From Candidatus Sabulitectum sp. (GTDB taxonomy: Bacteria > Fermentibacterota > Fermentibacteria > Fermentibacterales > JCC-6), in contig JAGLDY010000029.1 of NCBI GenBank assembly GCA_023145375.1, positions 1-47,975 of the forward strand: a stretch of 47,975 nucleotides of DNA, written 5' to 3'. The translations under genes and the position numbers were made by a program. The notes under the pieces were generated by a model that was not told the DNA's origin, made no database searches, and saw only the letters and a program-made list of their open reading frames with translations. How positions within the stretch are numbered: position 1 is the first letter of the stretch; each line of letters begins with the position of its first letter. Below, in pieces: positions 32,335-41,310 of the stretch.

Positions 32335-33488
32335 TTAGACTTTTTGCCTCCGTCTTCAGTTGAATTGTAAAGTCTGTTGAACTCACGGTACTCCTCCTCT
32401 TCCGCACGGAGAAGAAGATCCTCCCTGTCGCGGTGGTGTCTGGCTCCCAGATACAATATCGTCCACTGGGCTGTGGAACTTGACAACCAGTATGCACAAA
32501 GAGTTATGAATACGGCTGCACCTGCCAGGGAAACAAGCAACCCTGCTACCCCGCCCCAGGATAAGTCCGAGTGTTCTGTAGAAGAGACCGGGCTGAAGAT
32601 CGATGAGTAAAATGGAACCACTTCCGGGGCAATTCTCGAAAACCCTGATTCCATTGTATCCCCGAACCCTACTACTCCAGATGTGCTGTTAAGCACAGAG
32701 GAAACCAATGTAACCGAACCCCAGGCAAACAGCGAGAAAACTGCAAGGGCCAGCACTCTTATGAACAGACCTGAAACAACGCCGCGAAACAGTCGCAGGG
32801 GCTGGGATGTTACCGTACTGAAAACTTCAAAAAGGCATTCAAATGTGTCACCCTTAGTGGTTGCGGTAATTACTGGAACGAGAAAAACAGCAAGCAATAG
32901 AACAACCAGAGCAAGCACGATGAAAAGACCCAGTATCCACGCAGGGATAGCAAGTAATCCGACTACTACAGGTCCCAGTGAAGGTATTCTTCCTATCAGT
33001 CCCATCACAAAAATGGCAAGAATTCCAAATGCGATCCCTGTTGCGATCAGCAGAGGAACTGATACAACAGGTTTCCAGTTGGATCTGCAGAATCTGCGTC
33101 CATCCGCTTCGGAAAAGAACTGGTCCCCGCGAAGCTGCTCAAATGTTAACCTTGAAACCTTGAGAGCAGTGAGCATGTAGATAAAAAAGGCAAGCAGAGA
33201 GCCAAGAACCAGCAGAATAACTGAAGGGGTGTTAGCCATGAAAAGACTGTCCGGCAGAGGGCACAACATTGCAGCAGAAAACCTGTGGGCAACAGAATCT
33301 CCTGCTGCAAGAAAACCTGCATAAACAAAGAATGCCCATACAACCCATGCAGTCACGATTCCTTTCCAGAATACCCATATATTCCGAGCATTGAATCCGT
33401 ACCTGGCTGCCAGGAGAGTGTCTTTCACCTGAAATTTCAATTTGTGTACATTACTGCGGACTGCATTATCAGTTCCCTGTTTCTCCAT
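32331..33488 (-). CDS. Polytopic membrane protein of unknown function
   Basis: The 385-residue protein has about six hydrophobic segments (around 45-65, 90-115, 150-180, 185-215, 245-270 and 325-350) and a charged C-terminal tail (REDLLLRAEEEEYREFN). No transporter signature is recognisable. The ATG at 33488 is chosen because AGGAGG lies six bases upstream; a GTG at 33512 is also in frame. It overlaps comF by 20 bp and dnaE by 4 bp. Confidence 0.85.
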   Translation of the reverse strand: MEKQGTDNAVRSNVHKLKFQVKDTLLAARYGFNARNIWVFWKGIVTAWVVWAFFVYAGFLAAGDSVAHRFSAAMLCPLPDSLFMANTPSVILLVLGSLLAFFIYMLTALKVSRLTFEQLRGDQFFSEADGRRFCRSNWKPVVSVPLLIATGIAFGILAIFVMGLIGRIPSLGPVVVGLLAIPAWILGLFIVLALVVLLLAVFLVPVITATTKGDTFECLFEVFSTVTSQPLRLFRGVVSGLFIRVLALAVFSLFAWGSVTLVSSVLNSTSGVVGFGDTMESGFSRIAPEVVPFYSSIFSPVSSTEHSDLSWGGVAGLLVSLAGAAVFITLCAYWLSSSTAQWTILYLGARHHRDREDLLLRAEEEEYREFNRLYNSTEDGGKKSK

Positions 33489-34182
33489 GGTCAACCTCCT
33501 GGCTTTCAACACTGGTCATATTACTTTGAATAATACTCTCTTCACTGATCTTCCGAAAGCATACCACACCTGGTTGGACTCTGTGAATTCCAGCATCTGA
33601 AAGAGTGGATAGAACTTCCGCAATAGTTGCTCCTGTGGTCATCACATCATCGATCAGCCACACTCTACCTTTGTATACTGTTCCCGGAGAAAGAGAGAAC
33701 TTCCCCCTAATGTTCTCAGCCCTTTCAGCACCGGATACTCTGATCTGGGATTCACCACCGCTTCGGACAAGGGGGTTTTCAAAAGCTGCACCTGTCTCCC
33801 GGGAAATTGCCCTTGCAAGCAGTGCAGCCTGGTTATACCCTCTTTCTCTGAATCTTTTTCTGGATACAGGAACTGGAATGAGAAAGTCACCTATTGACGG
33901 CGTTTCCGCCCATGACTCGAGTGCAAGTCGTGCAAGTTCTTTCCCAAGATGTCTCTCCCCGCCGAATTTAAACCTGAGGATCATCTCACGCATAACCCCG
34001 GAATGAAAGAACCCGGTAAGAACCTGAATATCACCCACAGGGCGCCTGCCGTCAGGATACATCCTGATAAGACACCAGGAACAGAATCTTCCCCTGCTGG
34101 ATCCTATCCTGCTACCACAACCGATACACCGGTGAACCAGAGGGTTCAGGAAGGATTTCTTTGATTCCGATAGTAAAGCCAT
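33469..34182 (-). CDS. comF: ComF-family phosphoribosyltransferase-like protein
   Basis: The 237-residue protein has an N-terminal zinc finger (CIGC and CSWC, about 19-38), an ALRFKFGG-like segment (MILRFKFGGERHLG), the RERGYNQ motif and the PRPP-binding loop VWLIDDVMTTGAT near 170-182. These are hallmarks of ComFC/GntX proteins, linked to DNA uptake and processing of incoming strands. It overlaps lgt by 37 bp. No other competence genes are in the window, so natural transformation is not shown. Confidence 0.92.
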   Translation of the reverse strand: MALLSESKKSFLNPLVHRCIGCGSRIGSSRGRFCSWCLIRMYPDGRRPVGDIQVLTGFFHSGVMREMILRFKFGGERHLGKELARLALESWAETPSIGDFLIPVPVSRKRFRERGYNQAALLARAISRETGAAFENPLVRSGGESQIRVSGAERAENIRGKFSLSPGTVYKGRVWLIDDVMTTGATIAEVLSTLSDAGIHRVQPGVVCFRKISEESIIQSNMTSVESQEVDHGETGN

Positions 34183-34955
34183 ATTCCCAAAACGAATGAA
34201 AGAAGGATCATACCAAGACTAATTAGCTGGTTATCTGTCATTCCAGGCCTCGAGGCAAATACACTGTAACCAAATCCACTTGGAGCATGGTCAAAGTATC
34301 TGAACTCTTCCATGCCGAATCTCGTGGCTCCATATAGGCCCATGAACATGGAAAAGATAAAACCGGGATAATTCTTTCTACGGTCAGCAAAAAGCAGCAG
34401 GAGAAGAATGACAAGCCCGCCTAAAGAACTATACAGTTGCGTGGGATGAATAGGGACGCCTCCGTACACAGCGAACGGTAGCGAGCCTGATGGGAACGAC
34501 ACGCCAACTGCACAGCTTGTTTCTAATCCGAAACAGCAGCCATTAAAGAAGCAGCCCACTCTGGTAATAAAGATCCCCAGCGCAAAAGAGGGAATGATCG
34601 CGTCAGCAAAAGACCAGACAGGCCATTTCTTCTTAATGATCCAGCTGAACCCCACAACCATTGCAAGAGCAACCCCTCCAAGCATGCTAAGACCGTACAA
34701 ACCTTTCCAGAATGCAACAATTGCCAGAGGATCATGAGCGTACTGATCCATATGGGTGATCACATAAAATGCTCTGGATCCAATAATGGCAGCAGCCATT
34801 ATCCAGATACTGAGGTTCACAGTTTCATCTGCGGGAATTCCAAGTTTCAGCGCTCTGCGGGATGCAAGTTTTACCCCCAGCAGAAACGAAATTGCAAGCA
34901 TAAGACCATAGCTGTTTATGGGCAGCGAGCCTATCTTGAAAAGAATCGGATGCAT
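34146..34955 (-). CDS. lgt: Prolipoprotein diacylglyceryl transferase
   Basis: Lgt transfers diacylglycerol from phosphatidylglycerol to the lipobox Cys, the first step of lipoprotein maturation in the inner membrane. The 269-residue protein has seven hydrophobic segments, the essential RVGCFFNGCCFG motif near residues 131-142, PIHPTQLYSS near 168-177, and GATRFGMEEFRY near 210. It lies 61 bp after rodA with no gene between. It works with lspA elsewhere in the same cluster and would act on the lipoprotein encoded at 40325-41101. Confidence 0.97.
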   Translation of the reverse strand: MHPILFKIGSLPINSYGLMLAISFLLGVKLASRRALKLGIPADETVNLSIWIMAAAIIGSRAFYVITHMDQYAHDPLAIVAFWKGLYGLSMLGGVALAMVVGFSWIIKKKWPVWSFADAIIPSFALGIFITRVGCFFNGCCFGLETSCAVGVSFPSGSLPFAVYGGVPIHPTQLYSSLGGLVILLLLLFADRRKNYPGFIFSMFMGLYGATRFGMEEFRYFDHAPSGFGYSVFASRPGMTDNQLISLGMILLSFVLGIWLYYRNQRNPS

Positions 34956-35016
34956 ATTCCCCCCTCAATCTTTTAGTTTAACGAATGACGTATGATAATG
35001 AAGAGGAGTGTTGCTG

Positions 35017-36210
35017 TCAGTAACTGCGCCAGTTCCTGATAACGTTGTAGGAAAAACCGAGAAGCAGCATTTCCGTAATTATGTGACTGCCCCCGTACGT
35101 TATCAATGGTAGAGGAAGACCTGTCACCGGCATCATTCCCAGGGTCATTCCTACATTCACAACAACGTGAATAATGATGAATATCGCAGTACCTGCACCA
35201 ACTATCGAGTTGAATGGATTCAAGGAACGCTTTGCTCCAAGCAGTATCCTCCACACAAGAACAGAGTAGATAAAAAGAAGGAACAGACTTCCAACGAAAC
35301 CCCATTCCTCCGCCCAGACGGAAAAAACAAAATCAGTATGTCTGGCGGGAAGGAATGCAAGTTCATTCTGACTTCCATTCAGAAAGCCCTCACCTGTGAT
35401 ACCTCCTGCTCCAATTGCAACCTTTGACTGGATAACATTCCAGCCTGCACCGTATGGATCTGCCTCAGGGTTAAGAAAAGTGGTCAATCTTGTCTGCTGA
35501 TACGGACGGAGAAGACCCCAGGCAGATGGTGTTGCAGCGGCGATAACAGTTGTCATGACCAGAAAGAACACCCATCTGCGTGGTTTTGCTCCGGATCTGT
35601 ATAGAACAAGACTGAGAAGAGCAGTAAAGGCCAACCAGGAAGCAAATCTTATTGAAGAGACCGCAGCAGCAAGAGGGCTAAGGAAAAGGAATATCCAGCT
35701 GAAACCAAAGCCTGCCCAGTAGATCATACCGAAGACCATCATTACCATTGCTGCAGCAGTACCAAGGTCAGGTTGCAGAAGAGTCAGCACCGTAAGTAAA
35801 CCAACCGTTGCAAGGTAGAGAGGAACTCCTCCGGTAATGAACTCTCTTCTAAGTGCAGGAAGCCACCTTGCGGAAAGCACAACCACACAAAACTTGGCGA
35901 ACTCCGATGCCTGAATGTTCAAAGGACCGATCTGAAGCCACCTTCCCGCAGGACCGCCCCCAAAAAAAATGGTAAGTACAAGCAGGATCAAAGTAATACC
36001 GTATAGTAACGGAACAGCTTCCTCAAGAAATCTCAGCGGGAATATTGAAGCAAAAAGAAATACAACAGCTCCGATAATTACAAAGTACATCTGATGAGTA
36101 AAGAGAGTTTTGTCGGTGCCAGATGCAGAGTAAATGCTTAACAGACCCATGGACAACAGCAGAAAAAGAGACACTGCAAAGAACCAGTCAATTCTTTCAT
36201 TATCTCTCAT
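35017..36210 (-). CDS. rodA: Rod-shape peptidoglycan polymerase RodA
   Basis: RodA is the SEDS-family glycosyltransferase of the elongasome. The 397-residue protein has ten hydrophobic segments and the SEDS motifs: QIGPLNIQASEFAK, QPDLGTAAAM, the catalytic-loop region RHTDFVFSVWAEEWGF, and GLPLPLITYGGSH near the C-terminus. It overlaps its partner PBP2 gene by 11 bp. The mreBCD-mrdA-rodA order is the standard cluster for lateral wall growth, so a rod-like or elongated cell is expected. Confidence 0.96.
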   Translation of the reverse strand: MRDNERIDWFFAVSLFLLLSMGLLSIYSASGTDKTLFTHQMYFVIIGAVVFLFASIFPLRFLEEAVPLLYGITLILLVLTIFFGGGPAGRWLQIGPLNIQASEFAKFCVVVLSARWLPALRREFITGGVPLYLATVGLLTVLTLLQPDLGTAAAMVMMVFGMIYWAGFGFSWIFLFLSPLAAAVSSIRFASWLAFTALLSLVLYRSGAKPRRWVFFLVMTTVIAAATPSAWGLLRPYQQTRLTTFLNPEADPYGAGWNVIQSKVAIGAGGITGEGFLNGSQNELAFLPARHTDFVFSVWAEEWGFVGSLFLLFIYSVLVWRILLGAKRSLNPFNSIVGAGTAIFIIIHVVVNVGMTLGMMPVTGLPLPLITYGGSHIITEMLLLGFSYNVIRNWRSY

Positions 36211-37918
36211 GATCGATCTCCACTATTTTCTCAATAATGCCAGCGGCAACAGGGCCGGCGACAGCTCCCCCATGACCTCCATTTTCTATAATAACTGCGA
36301 AAGCAACAGGCACTGGCTCTTCCAGGTATCCGGTAACCCACGCATGATCTCCACCGCTCCCTGCCTCTGCTGTGCCGGATTTCCCAAAAACTGTTACCGG
36401 CAGATAACCCATGGACTGATTCAGCGTTCCCCGAGGCGAGGAAACAGCCAGTCTCATACCCTCTCTTACTATTCGAAATGTCTCTTCAGAAGTGTGTGTT
36501 TCCCAACTCCTGTGAGAAGAGAGTTCACCGGACACAAGAGACAGAGGAGGCAACTCACCTCCTGACGCTATCAATGCAGCAGTAACTGCGATCTGCAATG
36601 GTGTAGCAAGTACCTCCCCCTGCCCTATTGAGGCAATCATCAAATTTCCAAGTCCCCATCCCCCCTGACCAAACAGCTGGTTGAGCAACTCCCGGGTGGG
36701 TAATGTGCCATCAGCTTCTCCTGGAAGAATATCAGTAACTGGCGCACCCAGACCATAACCTCTGGAGAACTCAGCCAGTTCATCCATATCACCAAGCATG
36801 CTTGTTCTGTAGAAGTAGGTATCGCAGGATTGGACAAGTGCTCCGACAATATTCAATCTGCCATGGGTGCTCCAGCAACTGAAATCGCTCCCTGCAAAAT
36901 GAAATGTTCCATAGCACGGATCAGGCATTGTGTTCTCGTCAACTATTCCGGATTCCAGAAGCCAGGCGGCAGTAACTATCTTGTACGTTGACCCTGGAGG
37001 ATACGCTGTTGCCCAGGAACGATTAAGCATTGGCTTTCCTGGATCGGAAAGGATATTGTTCCAGTTCTCAGAGGAAATACCCCCGATGAACTGGTTGGTG
37101 TCAAAACCGGGAATGGAAGAAAGAACAAGGATCTCACCGGTTTCCCAGTTAAGAACAACTGCTGCTCCAGGATGACCTGTAGATATTATCAGTGAATCAG
37201 CAATCAGCTGTAGTTCCGCATCAACTGTAAGAGTAACGTTCTCACCTGGCGTGGGGTCCACATCCCCTTCCTTGAATTTTTCCACCACCCTTCCATAAGC
37301 ATCCACTACCTCTCTCACAATGCCGTGTGAACCCATCAGCCTGTGGTTGAGAATTCTCTCAATTCCTGTCCTTCCTTCCAATTCACCCTCAAAGACTCTG
37401 GCACTGTCAGCAAGACCAACATAGCCGATCAGATGGCAGAATGAAGAACTCAGAGGATAACGCCTCCTGGGAAGAACATCAACCGAGACTCCACCCAGGC
37501 GGTATAGGTTATCCGCTACTCTTCCGGCATTCTCCACAGTAAGCCCATTGAGCAGCTGAGTGGATCTGTACGGATTTGATGCTGCAGCACTCAGCCTTTC
37601 CTGAAGCATCTGTGGCTCCATCCGGAGAAGCTCTCCAAGAAGAAGAGAGTTGGCACTGTCAAATTCCACACTTACCATTGAAACTGTAAATGATGGGATA
37701 TTATCCGCCAGAACAACACCGTTCCTGTCTCTTACTATACCTCTGGGTGCAGGGCGAATAACCGATCGAATATGGTTCCTGGAAGAGAGCTCACTGTAAT
37801 AATCACCCTTGACTATCTGAAGCTCCACCAGCTTTCCGGAGATCACAAGGAACAGGATCATGGTTACTATCATGACTGAACGGTATGGTCTCTCATTTAC
37901 CGGTGAAGAAAGCCTCAT
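36200..37918 (-). CDS. mrdA: Penicillin-binding protein 2
   Basis: PBP2 is the class B transpeptidase of the elongasome. The 572-residue protein has an N-terminal membrane anchor (about 13-33), a pedestal domain including RGIVRDRNGVVLAD, and a transpeptidase domain with the active-site STYK, an SCD motif in SCDTYFYR (Asp in place of the usual Asn, as common in PBP2), and KSGTA rather than KTGTA. It overlaps mreD by 4 bp and rodA by 11 bp, consistent with coupled synthesis of the PBP2-RodA pair. Confidence 0.96.
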   Translation of the reverse strand: MRLSSPVNERPYRSVMIVTMILFLVISGKLVELQIVKGDYYSELSSRNHIRSVIRPAPRGIVRDRNGVVLADNIPSFTVSMVSVEFDSANSLLLGELLRMEPQMLQERLSAAASNPYRSTQLLNGLTVENAGRVADNLYRLGGVSVDVLPRRRYPLSSSFCHLIGYVGLADSARVFEGELEGRTGIERILNHRLMGSHGIVREVVDAYGRVVEKFKEGDVDPTPGENVTLTVDAELQLIADSLIISTGHPGAAVVLNWETGEILVLSSIPGFDTNQFIGGISSENWNNILSDPGKPMLNRSWATAYPPGSTYKIVTAAWLLESGIVDENTMPDPCYGTFHFAGSDFSCWSTHGRLNIVGALVQSCDTYFYRTSMLGDMDELAEFSRGYGLGAPVTDILPGEADGTLPTRELLNQLFGQGGWGLGNLMIASIGQGEVLATPLQIAVTAALIASGGELPPLSLVSGELSSHRSWETHTSEETFRIVREGMRLAVSSPRGTLNQSMGYLPVTVFGKSGTAEAGSGGDHAWVTGYLEEPVPVAFAVIIENGGHGGAVAGPVAAGIIEKIVEIDHER

Positions 37919-38394
37919 CCTGAATTCCTGACCCTTCTTCCAAAGAGCAGGGGAATACTCAGGTAAAGAGCAAGAGGAATAAGAACTCGAGGGGCAATAA
38001 GAAGAGTGTTCAAACTGAATCCGCTTCCCACCGGTCGCGCTGCGAGAAAAACAAAACAGAGATCTGACAGGATCGAAGCGAGAAGAGCATTGACAATGAA
38101 AGTCATTTCAAGGGCTCCTGTTGTCACCTTAAGCAGCCGGTTTGACAGAGTAATTCCAAGAAGCATTGAGATAGAACTGACACCGAGAGGCTGATGAAGA
38201 AGAAGATCAATAACAAAGCCACTCCAGAAAGCTCCTTCGATCGCCCAGTGATCAGAATCTGAGATGGACATGTAAACAAGAACTGGTACAAGAATGGCTG
38301 GTGCAACAAAAACTCTTCCCAGAGTAACTTCAAAGAGAAACTGTACAATCATTGCTAAAGAAACAACCAGCCAGCCGGAGAGACTGGCTCTCAT
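37915..38394 (-). CDS. mreD: Rod-shape-determining protein MreD
   Basis: The 159-residue integral membrane protein has about five hydrophobic segments and the small charged loops typical of MreD (for example FWSGFVIDLLLHQPLG near 57-72). Sequence conservation in this family is weak, so the call rests on size, topology and its exact place between mreC and mrdA with 4-bp overlaps on both sides. MreD helps connect the MreC periplasmic scaffold with the cytoplasmic MreB filament. Confidence 0.93.
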   Translation of the reverse strand: MRASLSGWLVVSLAMIVQFLFEVTLGRVFVAPAILVPVLVYMSISDSDHWAIEGAFWSGFVIDLLLHQPLGVSSISMLLGITLSNRLLKVTTGALEMTFIVNALLASILSDLCFVFLAARPVGSGFSLNTLLIAPRVLIPLALYLSIPLLFGRRVRNSG

Positions 38395-39134
38395 TCTCCA
38401 GAATCCTCTGATAAAAGTATCAAAACTTCGTTCACCCTCTCAAATTCTACTGCAGGAGTTACTTCAAGAGAAAGGTCAAGCCCTCTTGCACCTTCGGCTA
38501 TTTCCTCAACCTTCCCTACTACGATCCCCTCGGGGTAAACACCACCGAATCTGCTTGTAAGAACAGTTTCTCCAACGAGAGGAAGGGAAGAACTGTCTAC
38601 ATATTCCAAAAAGAGCCTGCCGTTCGCTTCAGAACCCAGTATCCCCAGAGAACCTGTTGTTGCGGTTATACAACTCACATGAATTGCAGGACTTGTTATG
38701 GGAACAATTGTGGAGCTGGTTGATTCAACCGATGTGACAATACCCACCAGACCCCTGCTGGTAATACAGACAGCACCGGAGTAAATTCCATGATCTGTCC
38801 CCCTGTCAATAACGAGATCACCCCTTATCAACCCCTCGGATCTGTACATTACTCTTCCAACAAGAGCTGTGACCTCAGGCATCCTGGTGTAACTGAGCAT
38901 GGATCTGTAAAGCCGGCTTTTGGCTGCCATCTCACGGAGTTCCGCATTCTCCAGCATCAGTTTTACTGAAAGTGAAAGATAGTCGGACTCAACCGGCTGG
39001 TCCTCAGAAAAGAAAAGCGACGCAAACTTTGCTCCCAGTATAGATCCACCCACGCCAAGGATGGAGGGGCCAAGAAACAACAATACAACTGCAGCTGCAA
39101 TACTCCACACCTGTCTTACGTCACGACTTTTCAT
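38391..39134 (-). CDS. mreC: Rod-shape-determining protein MreC
   Basis: The 247-residue protein has an N-terminal membrane anchor (about 12-32), a short coiled coil (about 50-75) and a double beta-barrel periplasmic domain with family stretches GLVGIVTSVESTSSTIVPITSP and GVYPEGIVVGKV. MreC scaffolds the elongasome in the periplasm. It follows mreB after 2 bp and overlaps mreD by 4 bp. Confidence 0.95.
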   Translation of the reverse strand: MKSRDVRQVWSIAAAVVLLFLGPSILGVGGSILGAKFASLFFSEDQPVESDYLSLSVKLMLENAELREMAAKSRLYRSMLSYTRMPEVTALVGRVMYRSEGLIRGDLVIDRGTDHGIYSGAVCITSRGLVGIVTSVESTSSTIVPITSPAIHVSCITATTGSLGILGSEANGRLFLEYVDSSSLPLVGETVLTSRFGGVYPEGIVVGKVEEIAEGARGLDLSLEVTPAVEFERVNEVLILLSEDSGE

Positions 39135-39136
39135 GA

Positions 39137-40195
39137 TCAGTTGATGAGCAACTTGCGATACCTGTAAAGATCGGACAGAATAATTCCGGCTCCGAGCACA
39201 GTACAGGAAAGAGGATTATCTGCGATTCGAACGGGCAAACCTGTATTCCTGGTAATAAGTACATCCAGCCCCCGGAGGAGTGCCCCTCCACCCGTGAGAA
39301 CGATGCCTCGGTTAACAATATCCCTTGCCAGCTCAGGGGGAGTTCTCTCCAAACCTTGTATTATGGCCTGAATTATTGAGGTAACAGGTTGTTCCAGAGC
39401 TTCCCTGATCTGACTGGCCTGCACTGTAATGGTCAGAGGAACACCTCGGAGGATATTCGTACCACTGACTTCTTCTTCCCTGTTATCATCCTCAAACAGA
39501 GATCCAAGATTGATCTTAACTATCTCTGCAGTGCGTTCACCTATCAGGAGATTTGCATTCTTCTTCATGTGACTGACAATTGCCTCGTTCATTTCATCGC
39601 CACCAATTCTGATCGAACTGTCAGCTGCAATGGAGTTGAGGCTGATAACAGCAACCTCTGTGGTTCCTCCACCGATATCCACCACCATGTTACCAACTGC
39701 AGAATCCACAGGAAGCCCCACGCCAACAGCCGCTGCAAGTGGCTCGGGAACCAGCAGCACTTCTCTCGCTCCTGCTCTCTCCAGCGAGGTGCGTACTGCG
39801 TTAACTTCAACCTCTGTAATTCCACTTGGAACACAGACAAGAACCTTGGGACGCATTGAGAATCTTCTGGTCTGAGCCTGTTCAAAGAATGTTCTCAGCA
39901 TGGCCATTGTAGCAGTAGCCTCTTTTATTACACCATCCTTAAGGGGACGGACAACAGAGATATCCCCACCGGTTCTGCCAAGCATAGCTTTCGCTTCTCT
40001 GCCTACTGCCTGAACATTCCCGGTGTCTCTTTCAATGGCGATCACACTTGGCTCTTCAAGGACGATCCCTCTGTCAAGCTGGTGGATGATAGTGTTTGCA
40101 GTACCAAGATCAATGGCCATGGCAGATGAGAACATTCCAGATCCGCTGGAGCTCTCTGAACCTCTTAGCCTGGCAATGAAGTCTCTTATACCCAT
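39137..40195 (-). CDS. mreB: Rod-shape-determining actin homolog MreB
   Basis: MreB polymerises under the inner membrane and guides wall synthesis. The 352-residue protein has the actin-fold motifs IDLGTANT near 27-34, VRPLKDGVI, PEPLAAAVGVGLPV, VVDIGGGTTEVAV and GIVLTGGGALLRG. Two in-frame ATGs exist: 40201 lies too close to the AGGAG ribosome site, while 40195 is 7 bases from it and is chosen. The N-terminal 20 residues before the fold include a Ser/Gly linker and an amphipathic segment (GIRDFIARLRG) suited to membrane binding. It is the first gene of the mre cluster. Confidence 0.98.
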   Translation of the reverse strand: MGIRDFIARLRGSESSSGSGMFSSAMAIDLGTANTIIHQLDRGIVLEEPSVIAIERDTGNVQAVGREAKAMLGRTGGDISVVRPLKDGVIKEATATMAMLRTFFEQAQTRRFSMRPKVLVCVPSGITEVEVNAVRTSLERAGAREVLLVPEPLAAAVGVGLPVDSAVGNMVVDIGGGTTEVAVISLNSIAADSSIRIGGDEMNEAIVSHMKKNANLLIGERTAEIVKINLGSLFEDDNREEEVSGTNILRGVPLTITVQASQIREALEQPVTSIIQAIIQGLERTPPELARDIVNRGIVLTGGGALLRGLDVLITRNTGLPVRIADNPLSCTVLGAGIILSDLYRYRKLLIN

Positions 40196-40201
40196 TTTCA
40201 T

Positions 40202-40324
40202 TCTCCTGATGTAAAATCAGCATGTTTACTCTGGTAACGCAGGCTATATACTACTTATTGAGTAAGATGAAAAGGGGTTACCCCGAAAGGGTACTCAGAC
40301 GGAATGATATGTTAACTAAGGCAG
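40202..40324 (-). promoter_or_regulatory. Leader between the lipoprotein gene and mreB, with alternative hairpins
   Basis: On the minus strand two overlapping hairpins compete: TACCC/GGGTA around TTTCG (40293-40279), and GGGG/CCCC around TAA (40284-40274) followed by TTTT. The second has the form of a weak terminator; the first would prevent it. Closer to mreB, CTGAT/ATCAG (40220-40206) forms a small stem just before the ribosome site. I see no consensus -35/-10 pair. An attenuator or simple read-through terminator are both possible. Confidence 0.35.
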
Positions 40325-41101
40325 TTAACGGATTGGAAATTCAAAGGCTGACCTCCATCGTCCTCCTTCGGTGAAAACCGTATCTATGGGAACTGGAACA
40401 ACCAGGTTCCACACGGTTCCCGGAGGTTCAGTTTCTGTATCATAGCTTCTAAGCCGAATTATGGCGTTCACCGTTGAAGACCCCAGAGTCCATTCGAGGG
40501 GCCACGCGTTGAATTGATCGTGCCATGAAGTGGCGGTTACTTCAAGAGAGAGAGAGCCGGTGTCCAGCATGGGAAAAAGACGGGAGTTCTTCAAAGTGAC
40601 GACTGCAGTATCTACAGTTAAAGAGGTATAGACCCAGCGAATTTCTCCCTGTGATGAGGTGTCTGCAGAGACAACCATCTCCCACTGCACCGGGATCTCC
40701 GGGAATCCTGTCCTGAGAAGTGAAATGACTGCGTAAACATCAAGATAGCCGCTCCCCGCAGGCAAACCACCTGCAACATAGACAGCAGACGCCTCCTCCG
40801 GCTGGTATATGAGACAGCCGGCTGAATCAAGAAGCAGAGATATCACAGGGGAACCGTCCGGACCGCAGAAATCAGCTCTTACAGCCTGAGCTTCTTTTGA
40901 AGCCCATAGCAGGAATGGGCCGGAGAAAAGCTGATTCTCTCCCTGAAGCCTTGCCCGGCCTCTGAGAAGGAAGTGCTCTACGCTTTCCCACTGCCAGGAT
41001 GCTCTGCCTGCATACGACGAAACCTCAGAAGACAGATCAACAACTTCAGGGCCACAGGCAATGGTCATAAGAAAAAAGAGAATTGACAAATACCTGCGCA
41101 T
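40325..41101 (-). CDS. Putative lipoprotein
   Basis: The 258-residue protein has a lipoprotein signal peptide: a short basic start, a hydrophobic run and a lipobox ending in MTIAC, so Cys16 would be lipidated. The body contains FLLRGRARLQG followed by strands, a pattern reminiscent of the LolA/LolB fold or DUF4292-type outer-membrane lipoproteins, but I cannot confirm this. It sits 2 bp after a small helical gene and 123 bp before mreB. Lgt and LspA for its maturation are in the same cluster. Confidence 0.8.
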   Translation of the reverse strand: MRRYLSILFFLMTIACGPEVVDLSSEVSSYAGRASWQWESVEHFLLRGRARLQGENQLFSGPFLLWASKEAQAVRADFCGPDGSPVISLLLDSAGCLIYQPEEASAVYVAGGLPAGSGYLDVYAVISLLRTGFPEIPVQWEMVVSADTSSQGEIRWVYTSLTVDTAVVTLKNSRLFPMLDTGSLSLEVTATSWHDQFNAWPLEWTLGSSTVNAIIRLRSYDTETEPPGTVWNLVVPVPIDTVFTEGGRWRSAFEFPIR

Positions 41102-41103
41102 GG

Positions 41104-41310
41104 TTAAACGCTGTACTGCTTCTCCAGTGCGATGATACGCTGTTCAGTTGCAAGCTCACTCTTATAAAGTTTGTGCCTCTTGAGCAAAGGCGGAGCCTTT
41201 GATTCAGGTACCTTTTTTAAAAGATTGTCAAGCATTTTGAGAGCCTTCTCTCTATCTCCGCTTTTTGCAGTCTGATCGATCTGTTTAACAATATCACTGA
41301 GTTTTGCCAT
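41104..41310 (-). CDS. Small helical protein, single TPR-like hairpin
   Basis: The 68-residue product is predicted all-helical and contains one repeat unit resembling a TPR (SGDREKALKMLDNLLKKVPES). AAGGA lies six bases before the ATG. It overlaps the PHP gene by 17 bp and precedes the lipoprotein gene by 2 bp, so it is likely translated as part of this operon. No family is recognised. Confidence 0.7.
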   Translation of the reverse strand: MAKLSDIVKQIDQTAKSGDREKALKMLDNLLKKVPESKAPPLLKRHKLYKSELATEQRIIALEKQYSV

